Below, piece after piece: positions 7,140 through 15,488 of a stretch of DNA of 64,000 nucleotides. Each line of letters starts with the position of its first letter. The first letter of the stretch is position 1. This DNA is from Neobittarella massiliensis (ex Bilen et al. 2018) (lineage in GTDB: Bacteria; Bacillota; Clostridia; Oscillospirales; Ruminococcaceae), in assembly GCF_900289145.1 (NCBI RefSeq), contig NZ_OKQO01000008.1, forward strand, positions 1-64,000, read 5' to 3'. Position numbers and translations under genes: made by a program. The notes under the pieces are model-generated. The model saw only the letters and a list, made by a program, of their open reading frames with translations, did no database searches and had not been told where the DNA came from.

Positions 7140-8837
7140 ATGAGCAGCATCATCAAGTTAAATGAAGAGGGATGCCAGAACTGTTATAAGTGCATCCGCC
7201 ACTGCCCCATCAAGGCCATCAGCTTTCAAAACGGCCGGGTGCAGATCATAGAGGACCAATGCGTTTTGTGCGGCACCTGTGTGGAGGTGTGCCCGCAAAA
7301 CGCCCGCTTTACCAAAGACCACCGCCCCAAGGTGCTGGAACTGCTCGCCGGCAGCGAGCCGGTATATGCGACCATCGCCCCGTCGTACAAGGGATTTTTT
7401 GAGGACATGACCTTTGAGCAGATCTCGGCCGCCCTGAAAGCGGTGGGCTTTGCCGGGGTAGAGGAGACGGCGGTGGGGGCCTACGAGACCTCCCGCAGCT
7501 ATGAGCAGCACCTGCTGGAGGGCAAGATGGAGAACATCATCACCACCGCCTGCCCCTCGGTGGTGATGATGATCGAGCGGCACTACCCGGCGCTCACCTC
7601 GCAGCTGGCGCCCAGCTACTCGCCCATGATGGCCCACGCCAAGATGATGAAACAAAAATACGGCCAGAACATCCACGTGGTGTTCATCGGCCCCTGCCTG
7701 GCTAAAAAGGCCGAGGCGCAGGACCCTCTGGCCGGCGGAGACGTGGATTACGCGTTGAGCTTTCAGGCGCTGCGGGCGCTCATCGAGAACGTGCCCCACG
7801 ACGTGATCGACGAGCAGGCGCTGGGCACCCTACATACCGAGAGCCGGCTGTACCCCAAGCCCAGCGGCATTTTAAAGACCATCGAACCGGCGAGTTACGG
7901 CAGATACAAAAAGGTGTGCGTGGACGGGATCGAAAACTGCATGGAGCTGTTTGACTGGATGGAGAAAGAGCGGCCCACCGGCCTGTTCGTCGAGGCCAAC
8001 ATGTGCGCCGGCGCCTGCATGGGCGGGCCGGTGATGCGGTCGGAGAAAAAGTCGAGCTTTAAGGGGCGGATGTTCATCGACGACGCCCGCAAGCCCCGCG
8101 ACGAGCGGCCGGCGCCCAGCGCCAGCTGTCAGGTCCTGCACGACCGGGTGTACCGCTCGGCCCCCAAGGCGCTGCCGCTGCCCACCGAGGAGCAGATCCG
8201 GGCGATCTTGTCGCAGATCGGCAAAAACGACCCCAGCCAGGAGCTCAACTGCGGCGGCTGCGGGTACGACACCTGCCGGCAGAAGGCCATCGCCGTATTT
8301 CAGGGCAAAGCCGATGTGAACATGTGCCTGCCGTTTTTGCGCGAGAAGGCGGAGAACACCTCGGCGGCGGTGCTGCAGCACTCGCCCAACGGGACCATCG
8401 CCCTGAGCGCGGACATGGAGATACTGGACATCAACCCGGCGGCGGAAGCGATGCTGGGCATGGAGCGCAGCCAGGCGGTGGGCGAAGTGATGCCCGAGTT
8501 TTACGGCGACGACACCTTTGACACGGCCCGGGAGAGCGGCAAGCCGGCCATGAAGCGCGGCGTGCAGTTTGCCGGCGACCTGACGGTGGAGGAGACGGTG
8601 GTACACATCCCCGAGAGCCAGATGTACGTGGTGTTCTTAAAGGATATGACCGAGGATTACAAGAACAAAGAGCGGCTGGAAGAGATGCGCATGCAGACGG
8701 TGGACACCGCCCAGAAGGTCATCGACAAGCAGATGCGGGTGGCCCAGGAGATCGCCAGTTTGCTGGGCGAGACCACCGCCGAGACCAAGGTGGCGCTGAC
8801 CAGCCTGAAAAAGTCGATGGAGCGGGAGGACTTGTAA
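7140..8837 (+). CDS. sensory [FeFe] hydrogenase, group C/HydS-like, with PAS domain
   Basis: 565 residues. Domains in order: two [4Fe-4S] ferredoxin motifs (CQNCYKCIRHC ~12-22; CVLCGTCVEVC ~41-51), an H-cluster domain, a CGGCGYDTC iron-sulphur motif (371-379), a PAS domain (~405-505) and a short coiled-coil tail. The H-cluster motifs are TTACPS (135-140), GPCLAKK (184-190) and MCAGAC (288-293). Ala replaces the proton-transfer Cys found in TSCCP of catalytic enzymes, as in described HydS proteins, while cluster ligands are kept. This predicts slow catalysis and a role in sensing H2 or redox state. It overlaps the start of a PP2C-type phosphatase gene (TAATG), the arrangement known for group C hydrogenases, so the phosphatase is the probable output. 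Confidence 0.92.
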   Translation: MSSIIKLNEEGCQNCYKCIRHCPIKAISFQNGRVQIIEDQCVLCGTCVEVCPQNARFTKDHRPKVLELLAGSEPVYATIAPSYKGFFEDMTFEQISAALKAVGFAGVEETAVGAYETSRSYEQHLLEGKMENIITTACPSVVMMIERHYPALTSQLAPSYSPMMAHAKMMKQKYGQNIHVVFIGPCLAKKAEAQDPLAGGDVDYALSFQALRALIENVPHDVIDEQALGTLHTESRLYPKPSGILKTIEPASYGRYKKVCVDGIENCMELFDWMEKERPTGLFVEANMCAGACMGGPVMRSEKKSSFKGRMFIDDARKPRDERPAPSASCQVLHDRVYRSAPKALPLPTEEQIRAILSQIGKNDPSQELNCGGCGYDTCRQKAIAVFQGKADVNMCLPFLREKAENTSAAVLQHSPNGTIALSADMEILDINPAAEAMLGMERSQAVGEVMPEFYGDDTFDTARESGKPAMKRGVQFAGDLTVEETVVHIPESQMYVVFLKDMTEDYKNKERLEEMRMQTVDTAQKVIDKQMRVAQEIASLLGETTAETKVALTSLKKSMEREDL

Positions 8838-10006
8838 TGAGCATTTTTGCAGACGCCGCTTACGAGAGCATCAACCACTACGGCGAGGAGCTCTGCGGCG
8901 ACACGGTGGAAATGACCCGCGACGACAAGGGCTTTTACCTGGTGCTGGCCGACGGGCTGGGCAGCGGGGTGAAGGCCAACATCCTCTCGACGCTGACGGC
9001 CAAGATCATTGTGACCATGATGTCGGAGGGGGCGAGTTTGACCGAGTCGGTGGAGACCATCGCCTCGACGCTGCCCAAGTGCTCGGAGCGGGGGCTGGCC
9101 TACTCCACCTTTACCATCGTGCGGGTGGAAAACGACGGCGGCATCACCACCGCCGAATTCGATAACCCCATGCTCATCTACTTCCGCGACGGCAAGCGCA
9201 TGGACATACCCCGCGGCGAGGTGGAGGTAGACGGCAAGAAGATCTACGTCTCGAAGTTTCGCGCCCAGGTAGACGATATGCTCATCACCTTTTCTGACGG
9301 GGTGGTGCACGCCGGGGTGGGTTCGCTTTTGGACCTGGGGTGGCAGTACGACAACATCGTCAAATTTATCGAGGAGGCCATGGAAAAGGACATCTCCCCC
9401 CGGGTGATGGCCAAAAAAGTGGTGTCGACGGTAAACACGCTGTACATGAACAAGCCCGGCGACGACTCCACCGTGTGCGCGCTGCGGCTGCGGGAGAGCA
9501 AGGTGGCCACGGTGATGGTGGGCCCGCCGGTAAACCCCGATTTAGACCAGACGGTGGTCAACAAGCTGATGTACGCCAAGGGCCTGAAGGTGGTGTGCGG
9601 CGGCACCACCAGCCAGATCGTGAGCCGGGTGACCGGGCGTGAGGTGAAGGTGCTTTTGGACTATGAGAACCCGGCCCTGCCCCCCACGGCCCAGATACCG
9701 GGGGTGGATCTGGTGACCGAGGGTGTGCTGACGCTGCGCAAGGCGCTGGAGAATATCCGCCAGATGAACGAAGTGGACGGCGGCAACGAGGTGGTCAACT
9801 ACCGCAAAAAAGACGGCGCCACCCGCATCACCCGCCTGCTTTTGGAGGACTGCACCGAGGTGCATTTTCTGGTGGGGCAGGCGCTCAACGAGGCGCACCA
9901 GAACCCGGGCATGCCGGTGAGTTTGGGGCTGAAGCTCAACTTGATCAAAGAGCTGGCTGCCGAGCTGCAAAAGACCGGCAAGCGGGTGACGGTGGAGTAT
10001 TTTTAG
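8837..10006 (+). CDS. SpoIIE/PP2C-family serine phosphatase, output of the sensory hydrogenase
   Basis: 389 residues. The ATG overlaps the TAA of the hydrogenase. The N-terminal ~220 residues are a PP2C-type domain with metal-binding Asp residues in LVLADGLGSG, TFSDGVVHAG and GDDSTVCAL. The remaining ~165 residues form a separate domain with no catalytic motif I recognise, seen in phosphatases of this type beside group C hydrogenases. It probably dephosphorylates a serine/threonine-phosphorylated regulator when the hydrogenase senses its signal. The target is not identifiable here: no anti-sigma factor antagonist or serine kinase lies in the operon. Confidence 0.88.
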   Translation: MSIFADAAYESINHYGEELCGDTVEMTRDDKGFYLVLADGLGSGVKANILSTLTAKIIVTMMSEGASLTESVETIASTLPKCSERGLAYSTFTIVRVENDGGITTAEFDNPMLIYFRDGKRMDIPRGEVEVDGKKIYVSKFRAQVDDMLITFSDGVVHAGVGSLLDLGWQYDNIVKFIEEAMEKDISPRVMAKKVVSTVNTLYMNKPGDDSTVCALRLRESKVATVMVGPPVNPDLDQTVVNKLMYAKGLKVVCGGTTSQIVSRVTGREVKVLLDYENPALPPTAQIPGVDLVTEGVLTLRKALENIRQMNEVDGGNEVVNYRKKDGATRITRLLLEDCTEVHFLVGQALNEAHQNPGMPVSLGLKLNLIKELAAELQKTGKRVTVEYF

Positions 10007-10057
10007 TGACTGTAGCAGTGTACGAAGAGACACGGTACTAAAAAATAGAGCAGTGAG

Positions 10058-10089
10058 ATGCCCGGCGGGTCGTTTGGCCTGCCGGGCAT
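10058..10089 (+). terminator. hairpin downstream of the phosphatase gene
   Basis: ATGCCCGGC pairs with GCCGGGCAT around a GGG/CCT-flanked loop. The following bases are T-poor (TGTTGACGG), so termination efficiency is doubtful. Confidence 0.5.
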
Positions 10090-10240
10090 TGTTGACGGCT
10101 ACTTTTCAGGGCGATGATGGTGAGATATTACTGGAAATGAGACGATACGATATATAGGATCATGTGATTTTGGGGATATTTGTGATTTATCTCAAAAAAG
10201 TGATCAATGAATACTATTATAAATATTCACATAGAATTAC

Positions 10241-10278
10241 TTTACAAATTGTAAAAAATATAGTAAAATATATACAAT
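10241..10278 (+). promoter_or_regulatory. promoter with overlapping inverted repeat for the secreted peptide gene
   Basis: The perfect inverted repeat TTTACAAATTGTAAA (10241-10255) overlaps a -35 TTGTAA (10249-10254). A -10 TATACA (10271-10276) follows after 16 bases; TACAAT at 10273-10278 is an alternative. The stretch 10100-10420 is strikingly AT-rich compared with the rest of the window and holds no gene. A regulator binding the inverted repeat would compete with RNA polymerase. Confidence 0.55.
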
Positions 10279-10431
10279 ACAAGGAAAAGTGTAAGTCCAA
10301 TGAATATTGTAAGAAGCTTGCACAATGAGAGGACTGAATAGCAGCTGTGTAAGCTGATCGAGCGCACGCAGAGAAACCTGGATGTTTAGAACTTTTCTAA
10401 AAAGAGAAAAGGAGGACATTATAAACGGTTT

Positions 10432-10761
10432 TTGGCTCTGCTCTGTGCAGTGGGTATGTTGCTGGTGGCCGTAGTGCCGGCGGCAGCGGAGTCGTATTCG
10501 GCATCGGTAAATGGGACTTCGGCTTATACTCGTTTGACAGATGGCAGTTATGGTGCAGCAACGGTGTCGGGCAGTAACTCTCCACAGTCCGGTAAAATGA
10601 GATATTATGGTTATAGTACAAACAATGGGTATACAGATCCAGGAACTGCCTGGGCTGGTGAAAACTTCTCCAGATACTATCAGGGTAGTGGACAATGGCG
10701 CGCCCATGCGGAGCGCAATGCCAACTACCCGGTATATGGAATAGTAACAATTACAGCGTGA
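10432..10761 (+). CDS. small secreted peptide precursor, start codon apparently damaged
   Basis: The reading frame encodes a signal peptide (KRFLALLCAVGMLLVAV then VPAAA, cleavage before ESYSAS) and a mature part of ~90 residues rich in Gly, Ser, Tyr and Asn, without Cys. AAAGGAGG lies at 10408-10415, but the in-frame codons after it are CAT, TAT, AAA; no ATG, GTG or TTG occurs before TTG 10432, which would cut off the positively charged Lys-Arg start. ATTATAAACGG looks like ATTATGAAACGG with one G lost, so the natural start was probably at ~10420. It sits directly upstream of an ABC module and Bce-type genes, in AT-rich DNA. Role as a bacteriocin or signalling peptide is inference; I do not recognise the family. 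Confidence 0.55.
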   Translation: MALLCAVGMLLVAVVPAAAESYSASVNGTSAYTRLTDGSYGAATVSGSNSPQSGKMRYYGYSTNNGYTDPGTAWAGENFSRYYQGSGQWRAHAERNANYPVYGIVTITA

Positions 10762-10785
10762 TAAAACGGTATAGACCTTAGAGTG

Positions 10786-10815
10786 GGTAAAGGCGGGCGG
10801 GAGCTCGCCTTTACC
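10786..10815 (+). other. intergenic stem-loop between peptide gene and ABC module
   Basis: Perfect ten-base arms GGTAAAGGCG and CGCCTTTACC around a ten-base loop, without a T-run. It could be a leaky terminator or a 3' stabiliser, allowing high peptide expression and lower expression of the downstream genes. Confidence 0.6.
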
Positions 10816-10837
10816 TGTAATAGGAGACTGGGAGAAC

Positions 10838-12895
10838 ATGGGGGTGCGGGGTATGCGGCTGCTGAAGAAAAACATACAGATATTTTGTGGCAGTGCGGTG
10901 ACGGTACTGGAGCTGGGAACGGTGCTGGTGCTTTTTACTTTAAACAACGCCCAGATCATGACCCGCTATGTGGACACCATCCGCTGTGTGACCAAGATGC
11001 TGGCCCCCCAGGTGGCGGTGTTCGTTGCCTTTTTGTTTATGAGCTACGAGTTCTTTTTTAAGGTAAACGATACGGGGGCGGGAGAATTTTTACAGAGCCT
11101 GCCCGGCGGCCGCGCCAGGCAGCTGCTGAGCGGCCTGGCGGTGATGGCGCTGGCGGTGGGGCTGGTGTTTTTAGACTTTTTGGGCTTTGGCCTGGCGGCG
11201 ATGGGCCGGGAGGGTATTTTGCACAGCGGCGTGATGGCCCGGCATGTTGCGGCGGTGTTTTTTCTGGACATCTTTTTGGTGGGCTTTTTTGCCTGCGTGC
11301 TGGGGTGTTTGGTGGCCCAGTTTCAGCGGCGCATTACCGGGTACAGCCTGCTGTTTGGCTGCTGTATGCTGTTTACGCCGTTTTTGCAGCAGATACTCTC
11401 CTCCCTCTCTAACGAAAAGCTGCCGATCATCAATTTGGGAGATCTGTTTGAGCTGAAATACCCCCTGACCCTGGAGATGTTTGAGCCGGTATACGGCTTT
11501 GCCAACGAGCCGGAGCGGTGGGGGCGGATGGTGTTTTGGCTGTTGCTGGCGCTGGCGGCGCTGCTGGTGTACATGCTGTGGCGGCACCTGCTGCGGCTGC
11601 GCTGGCTGCCAGCGGCAGCGGTGTGCGCGGTGCTGGCGGGGTGGGGCCTTTTGACCTATGCCCAGGGCGGCTGCGTGATGTATATGGGCGAAAACAACCT
11701 GCGCGGGAGAGACGAGGACACGACCTTTTCGGGGTCTTCTTACTACGAGTATAACAAGGGCTTTATAAAAGACGAGCCGGAAAGTTTTGCGGTGACCGAC
11801 TACCAGATGCGGCTGCGGCTGGATAACCAGCTGGAGGCGGAGGTGACCATGGCGCTGGCGGGCACCGAGGGCCGCAGCGAAGAGTGCTACCGCTTTACGT
11901 TGTACCGGGGCTTTACGGTGACAGAAGTGCGCGACGAGACGGGGCGGGCGCTGCCGTTTAACCGGGAGAGCGACTATTTGGATATAGAGACCGAGCAGCC
12001 GCTGTCGGCGGTGACCATCTGCTACCGAGGGTACAGCGGCAAGTTTTACAGCAACCGCCAGGCAGTGAAGCTGCCGGCGTTCTTCCCGTACTACCCCATG
12101 GCGGGGTACCGGCCGCTGGTGCTGCGGGAGAGCGGGATGGAATATATCAATACCTGCCCGGAGGGAGAGCGCTTTTTTGACATTACCATACAGGGCGGGC
12201 CGGAGGCGCTGTACTGCAACCTGCCGGGTGAGGACGGCCATTTTTACGGCGTGGCGGAGGGCCCCTCGCTGCTGGGGGGGCTGGTGGAAAAAAAAGAGAT
12301 CGACGGTATTCAGGTGGTCTACCCCATTTCGCAGCGGTTTTTGTACACGATGACATACGGGTACGAGAACACGCGGGTGGACGCGCAGCTGCCCATGGGC
12401 CAGGTACGGGCGCAGTATGACCGGCTGTGCGAGCAGGTGGGACAACCCCCACAGAGGCTGGCGGAAAAGACGGTGTTTTACTGGTATAGCAGCAGTAGTA
12501 TGACGGTGGGAAATGAGACGGTAGCCATCTTTGCCGACCATGTGTTGCTGGAGATATGGTCGCTCTCTCCGGAAAAGATGGCGGCGTATCTGTTGGCCGG
12601 CGAGCTGCAGGACAAGACGACGGATGATTATCCGCTTTTGCGCAGTACCTTTACGGTATCGTATTTGTCGGATAAGAGTATTTTTAACAGGAGCGCCCGC
12701 AGCGCACTGAAGGACATACGGCAAAACCCCGACACGATCAGCGGCAGGGAGGAGACGGTGTACCTTTACCAGGCAGCTGAGAGGTGGGGAGACCAGGCGG
12801 TGAGCCGGGCGGTGTACGAATTTTTGCGCGACCGCAGCGACCAGCGGCCAGCGGCGGAGTTTTTAAAACAGCTCGTAGAGGAGGGACCGGCATGA
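10838..12895 (+). CDS. ABC-2-type permease fused to a large extracytoplasmic domain
   Basis: 685 residues from ATG 10838 (AGGAG upstream; ATG 10853 is an alternative). The first ~270 residues contain about six membrane helices typical of ABC-2 export permeases. The C-terminal ~400 residues, after the helix ending near LTYAQGG, form a soluble domain presumably outside the membrane. The order permease then soluble domain resembles ABC permease/M1-peptidase fusions, but I see no HExxH zinc motif, so peptidase activity is not expected. The stop overlaps the ATPase start as ATGA. It probably forms the membrane part of an exporter or immunity pump for the upstream peptide. Confidence 0.65.
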   Translation: MGVRGMRLLKKNIQIFCGSAVTVLELGTVLVLFTLNNAQIMTRYVDTIRCVTKMLAPQVAVFVAFLFMSYEFFFKVNDTGAGEFLQSLPGGRARQLLSGLAVMALAVGLVFLDFLGFGLAAMGREGILHSGVMARHVAAVFFLDIFLVGFFACVLGCLVAQFQRRITGYSLLFGCCMLFTPFLQQILSSLSNEKLPIINLGDLFELKYPLTLEMFEPVYGFANEPERWGRMVFWLLLALAALLVYMLWRHLLRLRWLPAAAVCAVLAGWGLLTYAQGGCVMYMGENNLRGRDEDTTFSGSSYYEYNKGFIKDEPESFAVTDYQMRLRLDNQLEAEVTMALAGTEGRSEECYRFTLYRGFTVTEVRDETGRALPFNRESDYLDIETEQPLSAVTICYRGYSGKFYSNRQAVKLPAFFPYYPMAGYRPLVLRESGMEYINTCPEGERFFDITIQGGPEALYCNLPGEDGHFYGVAEGPSLLGGLVEKKEIDGIQVVYPISQRFLYTMTYGYENTRVDAQLPMGQVRAQYDRLCEQVGQPPQRLAEKTVFYWYSSSSMTVGNETVAIFADHVLLEIWSLSPEKMAAYLLAGELQDKTTDDYPLLRSTFTVSYLSDKSIFNRSARSALKDIRQNPDTISGREETVYLYQAAERWGDQAVSRAVYEFLRDRSDQRPAAEFLKQLVEEGPA

Positions 12896-13740
12896 TCGAG
12901 GTAAAGGGGCTGAAAAAGCGCTTTGGGATAAAGACGGCGCTGGACGCGGTGGAGGTGACCTTTGACAGCGGGATCTACGGCTTGCTGGGACCCAACGGCG
13001 CGGGCAAGACCACCCTGCTGCGCACGCTGCTGGGGCTGTACCCCATTCAGTCGGGCGATGTTTTTTACGATGGAAAGAGCCTGCGCAAGAGCAATGATCT
13101 GGCGCAGAATGCCGGATACCTGCCCCAGCGCTTCGGCATGTTTTACGAGCTGACGGTGCAGGGAGTGATGGCGTATATCGGCACCATGAAAAAAATGCCA
13201 ATGGCACAGGTGCGGCAGGAGACGGAGCGCTGCCTGGCGCGGACCAACCTGAGCGAGCTGAAAGACCGCAAGGTGGGCGCTCTCTCCGGCGGAATGCTGC
13301 GGCGGCTGGGCATCGCGCAGACGCTGCTGGGGGACCCGGATGTGCTGATCTTCGACGAGCCCACGGCGGGGCTGGACCCGGAGGAGCGGATGCGCTTTAA
13401 AAATATCGTGGCGGATATCCGCCGGGACCACACGGTGATCATCTCGACGCATATCGTGGACGATGTGGATGCGCTGTGCGACCAGGTGGTGGTGATGATG
13501 GCCGGCAAGGTGGCGTTTACGGGCACCCGCCAGCAGCTGAAAGCGGTGGCGGAGAAAAAGGTCTACGAGATACCGGTGGAAAAGCAGGCGCTTTTGAGCC
13601 CGGGAGCTTTTCTGGGCAACCGCTTTGAGCGGGAAGGCACCGACTATATACGCATACTGAGCACTGTGCCCCAGCCGGCAGGCGTTTTGGTGCCGCCCAA
13701 CATCGAAGACGGGTACCTGTGCATAACGAAGGGGATGTGA
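12892..13740 (+). CDS. ABC transporter ATP-binding protein
   Basis: 282 residues starting at ATG 12892, overlapping the previous stop. Walker A GPNGAGKTT (~33-41), Q-loop in YLPQRFGMF, signature LSGGM, Walker B VLIFDEPT and the switch His in ISTHIVDD are all present. The type (single domain, CcmA/NatA-like) pairs with ABC-2 permeases at 10838 and 13744. The tail after residue ~215 is an extra domain often seen in drug or peptide export ATPases. It powers the exporter of this locus. Confidence 0.92.
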   Translation: MIEVKGLKKRFGIKTALDAVEVTFDSGIYGLLGPNGAGKTTLLRTLLGLYPIQSGDVFYDGKSLRKSNDLAQNAGYLPQRFGMFYELTVQGVMAYIGTMKKMPMAQVRQETERCLARTNLSELKDRKVGALSGGMLRRLGIAQTLLGDPDVLIFDEPTAGLDPEERMRFKNIVADIRRDHTVIISTHIVDDVDALCDQVVVMMAGKVAFTGTRQQLKAVAEKKVYEIPVEKQALLSPGAFLGNRFEREGTDYIRILSTVPQPAGVLVPPNIEDGYLCITKGM

Positions 13741-13743
13741 GCG

Positions 13744-14403
13744 ATGGCGGCGAGAGCGCAGTTGCTGCTGCGGCAGTTTCGCAACATGGGCTGGAAGTAC
13801 TTTGTGCCCTGGGTGCTGCTATTTGGCCTGATACCGCTGCTCACCTGGCGGTATATACAATCTTCCGGTCTTACGCCGGACGTATATGATTATATGCGGC
13901 CGGGCGTGTACAACGATTTTGAGCGGTATATTCCCATGGCGCTGGTGTGGTATTTGGTGCTGCTCTTTTACGAGTTTGTGGACAACCCCGCCTGCGAACT
14001 GCTGTACGCCTATGACGGGGTAAAAAAGACGAGGCTGATCGATCTGCTGGCGGTACATCTGCACATCGTCTTGATGGCGGCGCTGCTGCTTTTTGGCTAC
14101 CAGTTTATTTTGCCGGGGCTGTGGCAGGAGTTTGGCCGGCTGTGTATCATTTTGCTGGTGTACAGCTGTACCATGTACGGGCTGATGTATTTGGCAAAAT
14201 CTACCCTGTTTGCGGCGATGGCAGTGGTGATCTACCATTTGCTGGGGGCTTTTATGTGGTCTGATGGGGCACTGTTCGACCTGTTTTCGGAGATGCGTAT
14301 TGACGGTACCCAGCCGCCCCCGACCAATTACACGCCTTTTTTGCTGTGGGCGGCCATATTGTTGGGGCTGGGCGTATTTTTGAACCGGCGCTATGTGAAG
14401 TGA
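13744..14403 (+). CDS. integral membrane protein of the ABC module
   Basis: 219 residues with about six hydrophobic segments (around 20-38, 62-82, 103-123, 131-150, 153-172 and 196-214). Its size and helix pattern fit a second ABC-2-type permease half. It starts 3 bases after the ATPase stop and is followed by a single-pass protein, so the four genes are one operon. No family-specific motif was recognised. Confidence 0.7.
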   Translation: MAARAQLLLRQFRNMGWKYFVPWVLLFGLIPLLTWRYIQSSGLTPDVYDYMRPGVYNDFERYIPMALVWYLVLLFYEFVDNPACELLYAYDGVKKTRLIDLLAVHLHIVLMAALLLFGYQFILPGLWQEFGRLCIILLVYSCTMYGLMYLAKSTLFAAMAVVIYHLLGAFMWSDGALFDLFSEMRIDGTQPPPTNYTPFLLWAAILLGLGVFLNRRYVK

Positions 14404-14414
14404 GGTGAGCGGAC

Positions 14415-15359
14415 GTGGAGATGCTGCGGGAGTTTTGGTATGGGAAATACCGCAAGTGGCTGCTGCTGTTGCTGGTGATCTTCGCGGTGGCGGTGGGGGC
14501 GGTGCTCACGGTGTATATGGGGGACAAAAAGACCACGTACAAGCTCTCGGAGGGCAAGACGCTGGCGCAGGAGCAGATGCGGGAGCTGGGCTTTTCGTTT
14601 GCGGAGGACAGCGAGGAGTATTACTACTACGCTGAGCGGGGTGCGGCAGGTCTATATGCACGGGAAGAGTATTTAATGGCGGAGGATCTGTCGGTGCTTC
14701 ACCGGGAAGACGCGAAGAGCACCTATTTACGGACGTGGTACTGGACCCACAGCTATATGCTGTTTAAAGAGCCGGAGATGAAAGATTGGGATATGCAGCC
14801 GTACTGGGACCAGTCCTACCATACTTTATCGTCTGCCTGTTACGAGCAGCAGCCCATCAAGTGGTATACGGCGAAGAGCGACCACACCTATTTTCGCCAG
14901 GAGCTGTGCCAGGAGGCGGCGAGGCTTGGATATGAGGGGCAGCGGCAGTTTTACCGGGAACAGGTGCTGAACCTGCCCTTTGAGACGCTGGAAAACCGGG
15001 CGCTGGAGGCGCTGAAAGAGGCCCAGATCGAGCTGCCGGATGATGGGCAGGGAATGTGGGAGCAGTATACGCTGGACAGGGCCCAGGTATATGTGCTGGC
15101 AGACCTGACGGTGGCGCAGCGACTGGAGATACTGGAGTGGGCGCGGGTGTGCTACACGGTGCTGCGGGCGCAGCAGCTGGGGATAGACTGCCCGGACATG
15201 GAGCAGCTGCGGGGGCTGGCCTGCGAGCAGGTGGAGGAGCAGCTGGCGCCAGCCATTGAGCAGATAAACGCCACAGAGAGCCAGAAACAGATCAACGCGG
15301 GCTATGAAAATGCCTATGCCCATTTGGGGATATGGCCGGCGGAGCTGATGAACAAATAG
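14415..15359 (+). CDS. membrane-anchored extracytoplasmic protein of the ABC module
   Basis: 314 residues from GTG 14415 (GAGGTGAG upstream; ATG 14421 is two codons in). One membrane helix at ~14-34 is followed by a soluble, largely helical, Gln/Glu-rich domain outside the cell. No lipobox is visible. It is the last gene before a terminator. A substrate-binding or immunity role is possible from context; the sequence itself is unrecognised. Confidence 0.65.
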   Translation: MEMLREFWYGKYRKWLLLLLVIFAVAVGAVLTVYMGDKKTTYKLSEGKTLAQEQMRELGFSFAEDSEEYYYYAERGAAGLYAREEYLMAEDLSVLHREDAKSTYLRTWYWTHSYMLFKEPEMKDWDMQPYWDQSYHTLSSACYEQQPIKWYTAKSDHTYFRQELCQEAARLGYEGQRQFYREQVLNLPFETLENRALEALKEAQIELPDDGQGMWEQYTLDRAQVYVLADLTVAQRLEILEWARVCYTVLRAQQLGIDCPDMEQLRGLACEQVEEQLAPAIEQINATESQKQINAGYENAYAHLGIWPAELMNK

Positions 15360-15363
15360 GCGG

Positions 15364-15403
15364 ATACCGGTGCGGCCTGATGGGGCGGCGCCGGTATTTT
15401 TTT
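15364..15403 (+). terminator. intrinsic terminator ending the ABC module operon
   Basis: ATACCGG (15364-15370) pairs with CCGGTAT (15391-15397) over a GC-rich loop, followed by a run of seven T. Confidence 0.85.
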
Positions 15404-15488
15404 ACAGGGGGCAGGTGGGGAGCGGCACTAGGCAGGAGCGGGGGCGGGGTGGTATAGTAGAGGTGACTGTTTTTAGGAGGTGTGCGCG

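Noticed and set aside
10432-10761. Lactococcin 972-type bacteriocin
   Set aside because: Size and Gly/Tyr-rich composition are suggestive, but the family's Trp pattern and its seven-helix immunity partner are not present.
10838-12895. M1-type peptidase activity of the permease fusion
   Set aside because: No HExxH or downstream Glu ligand is found in the extracellular domain.
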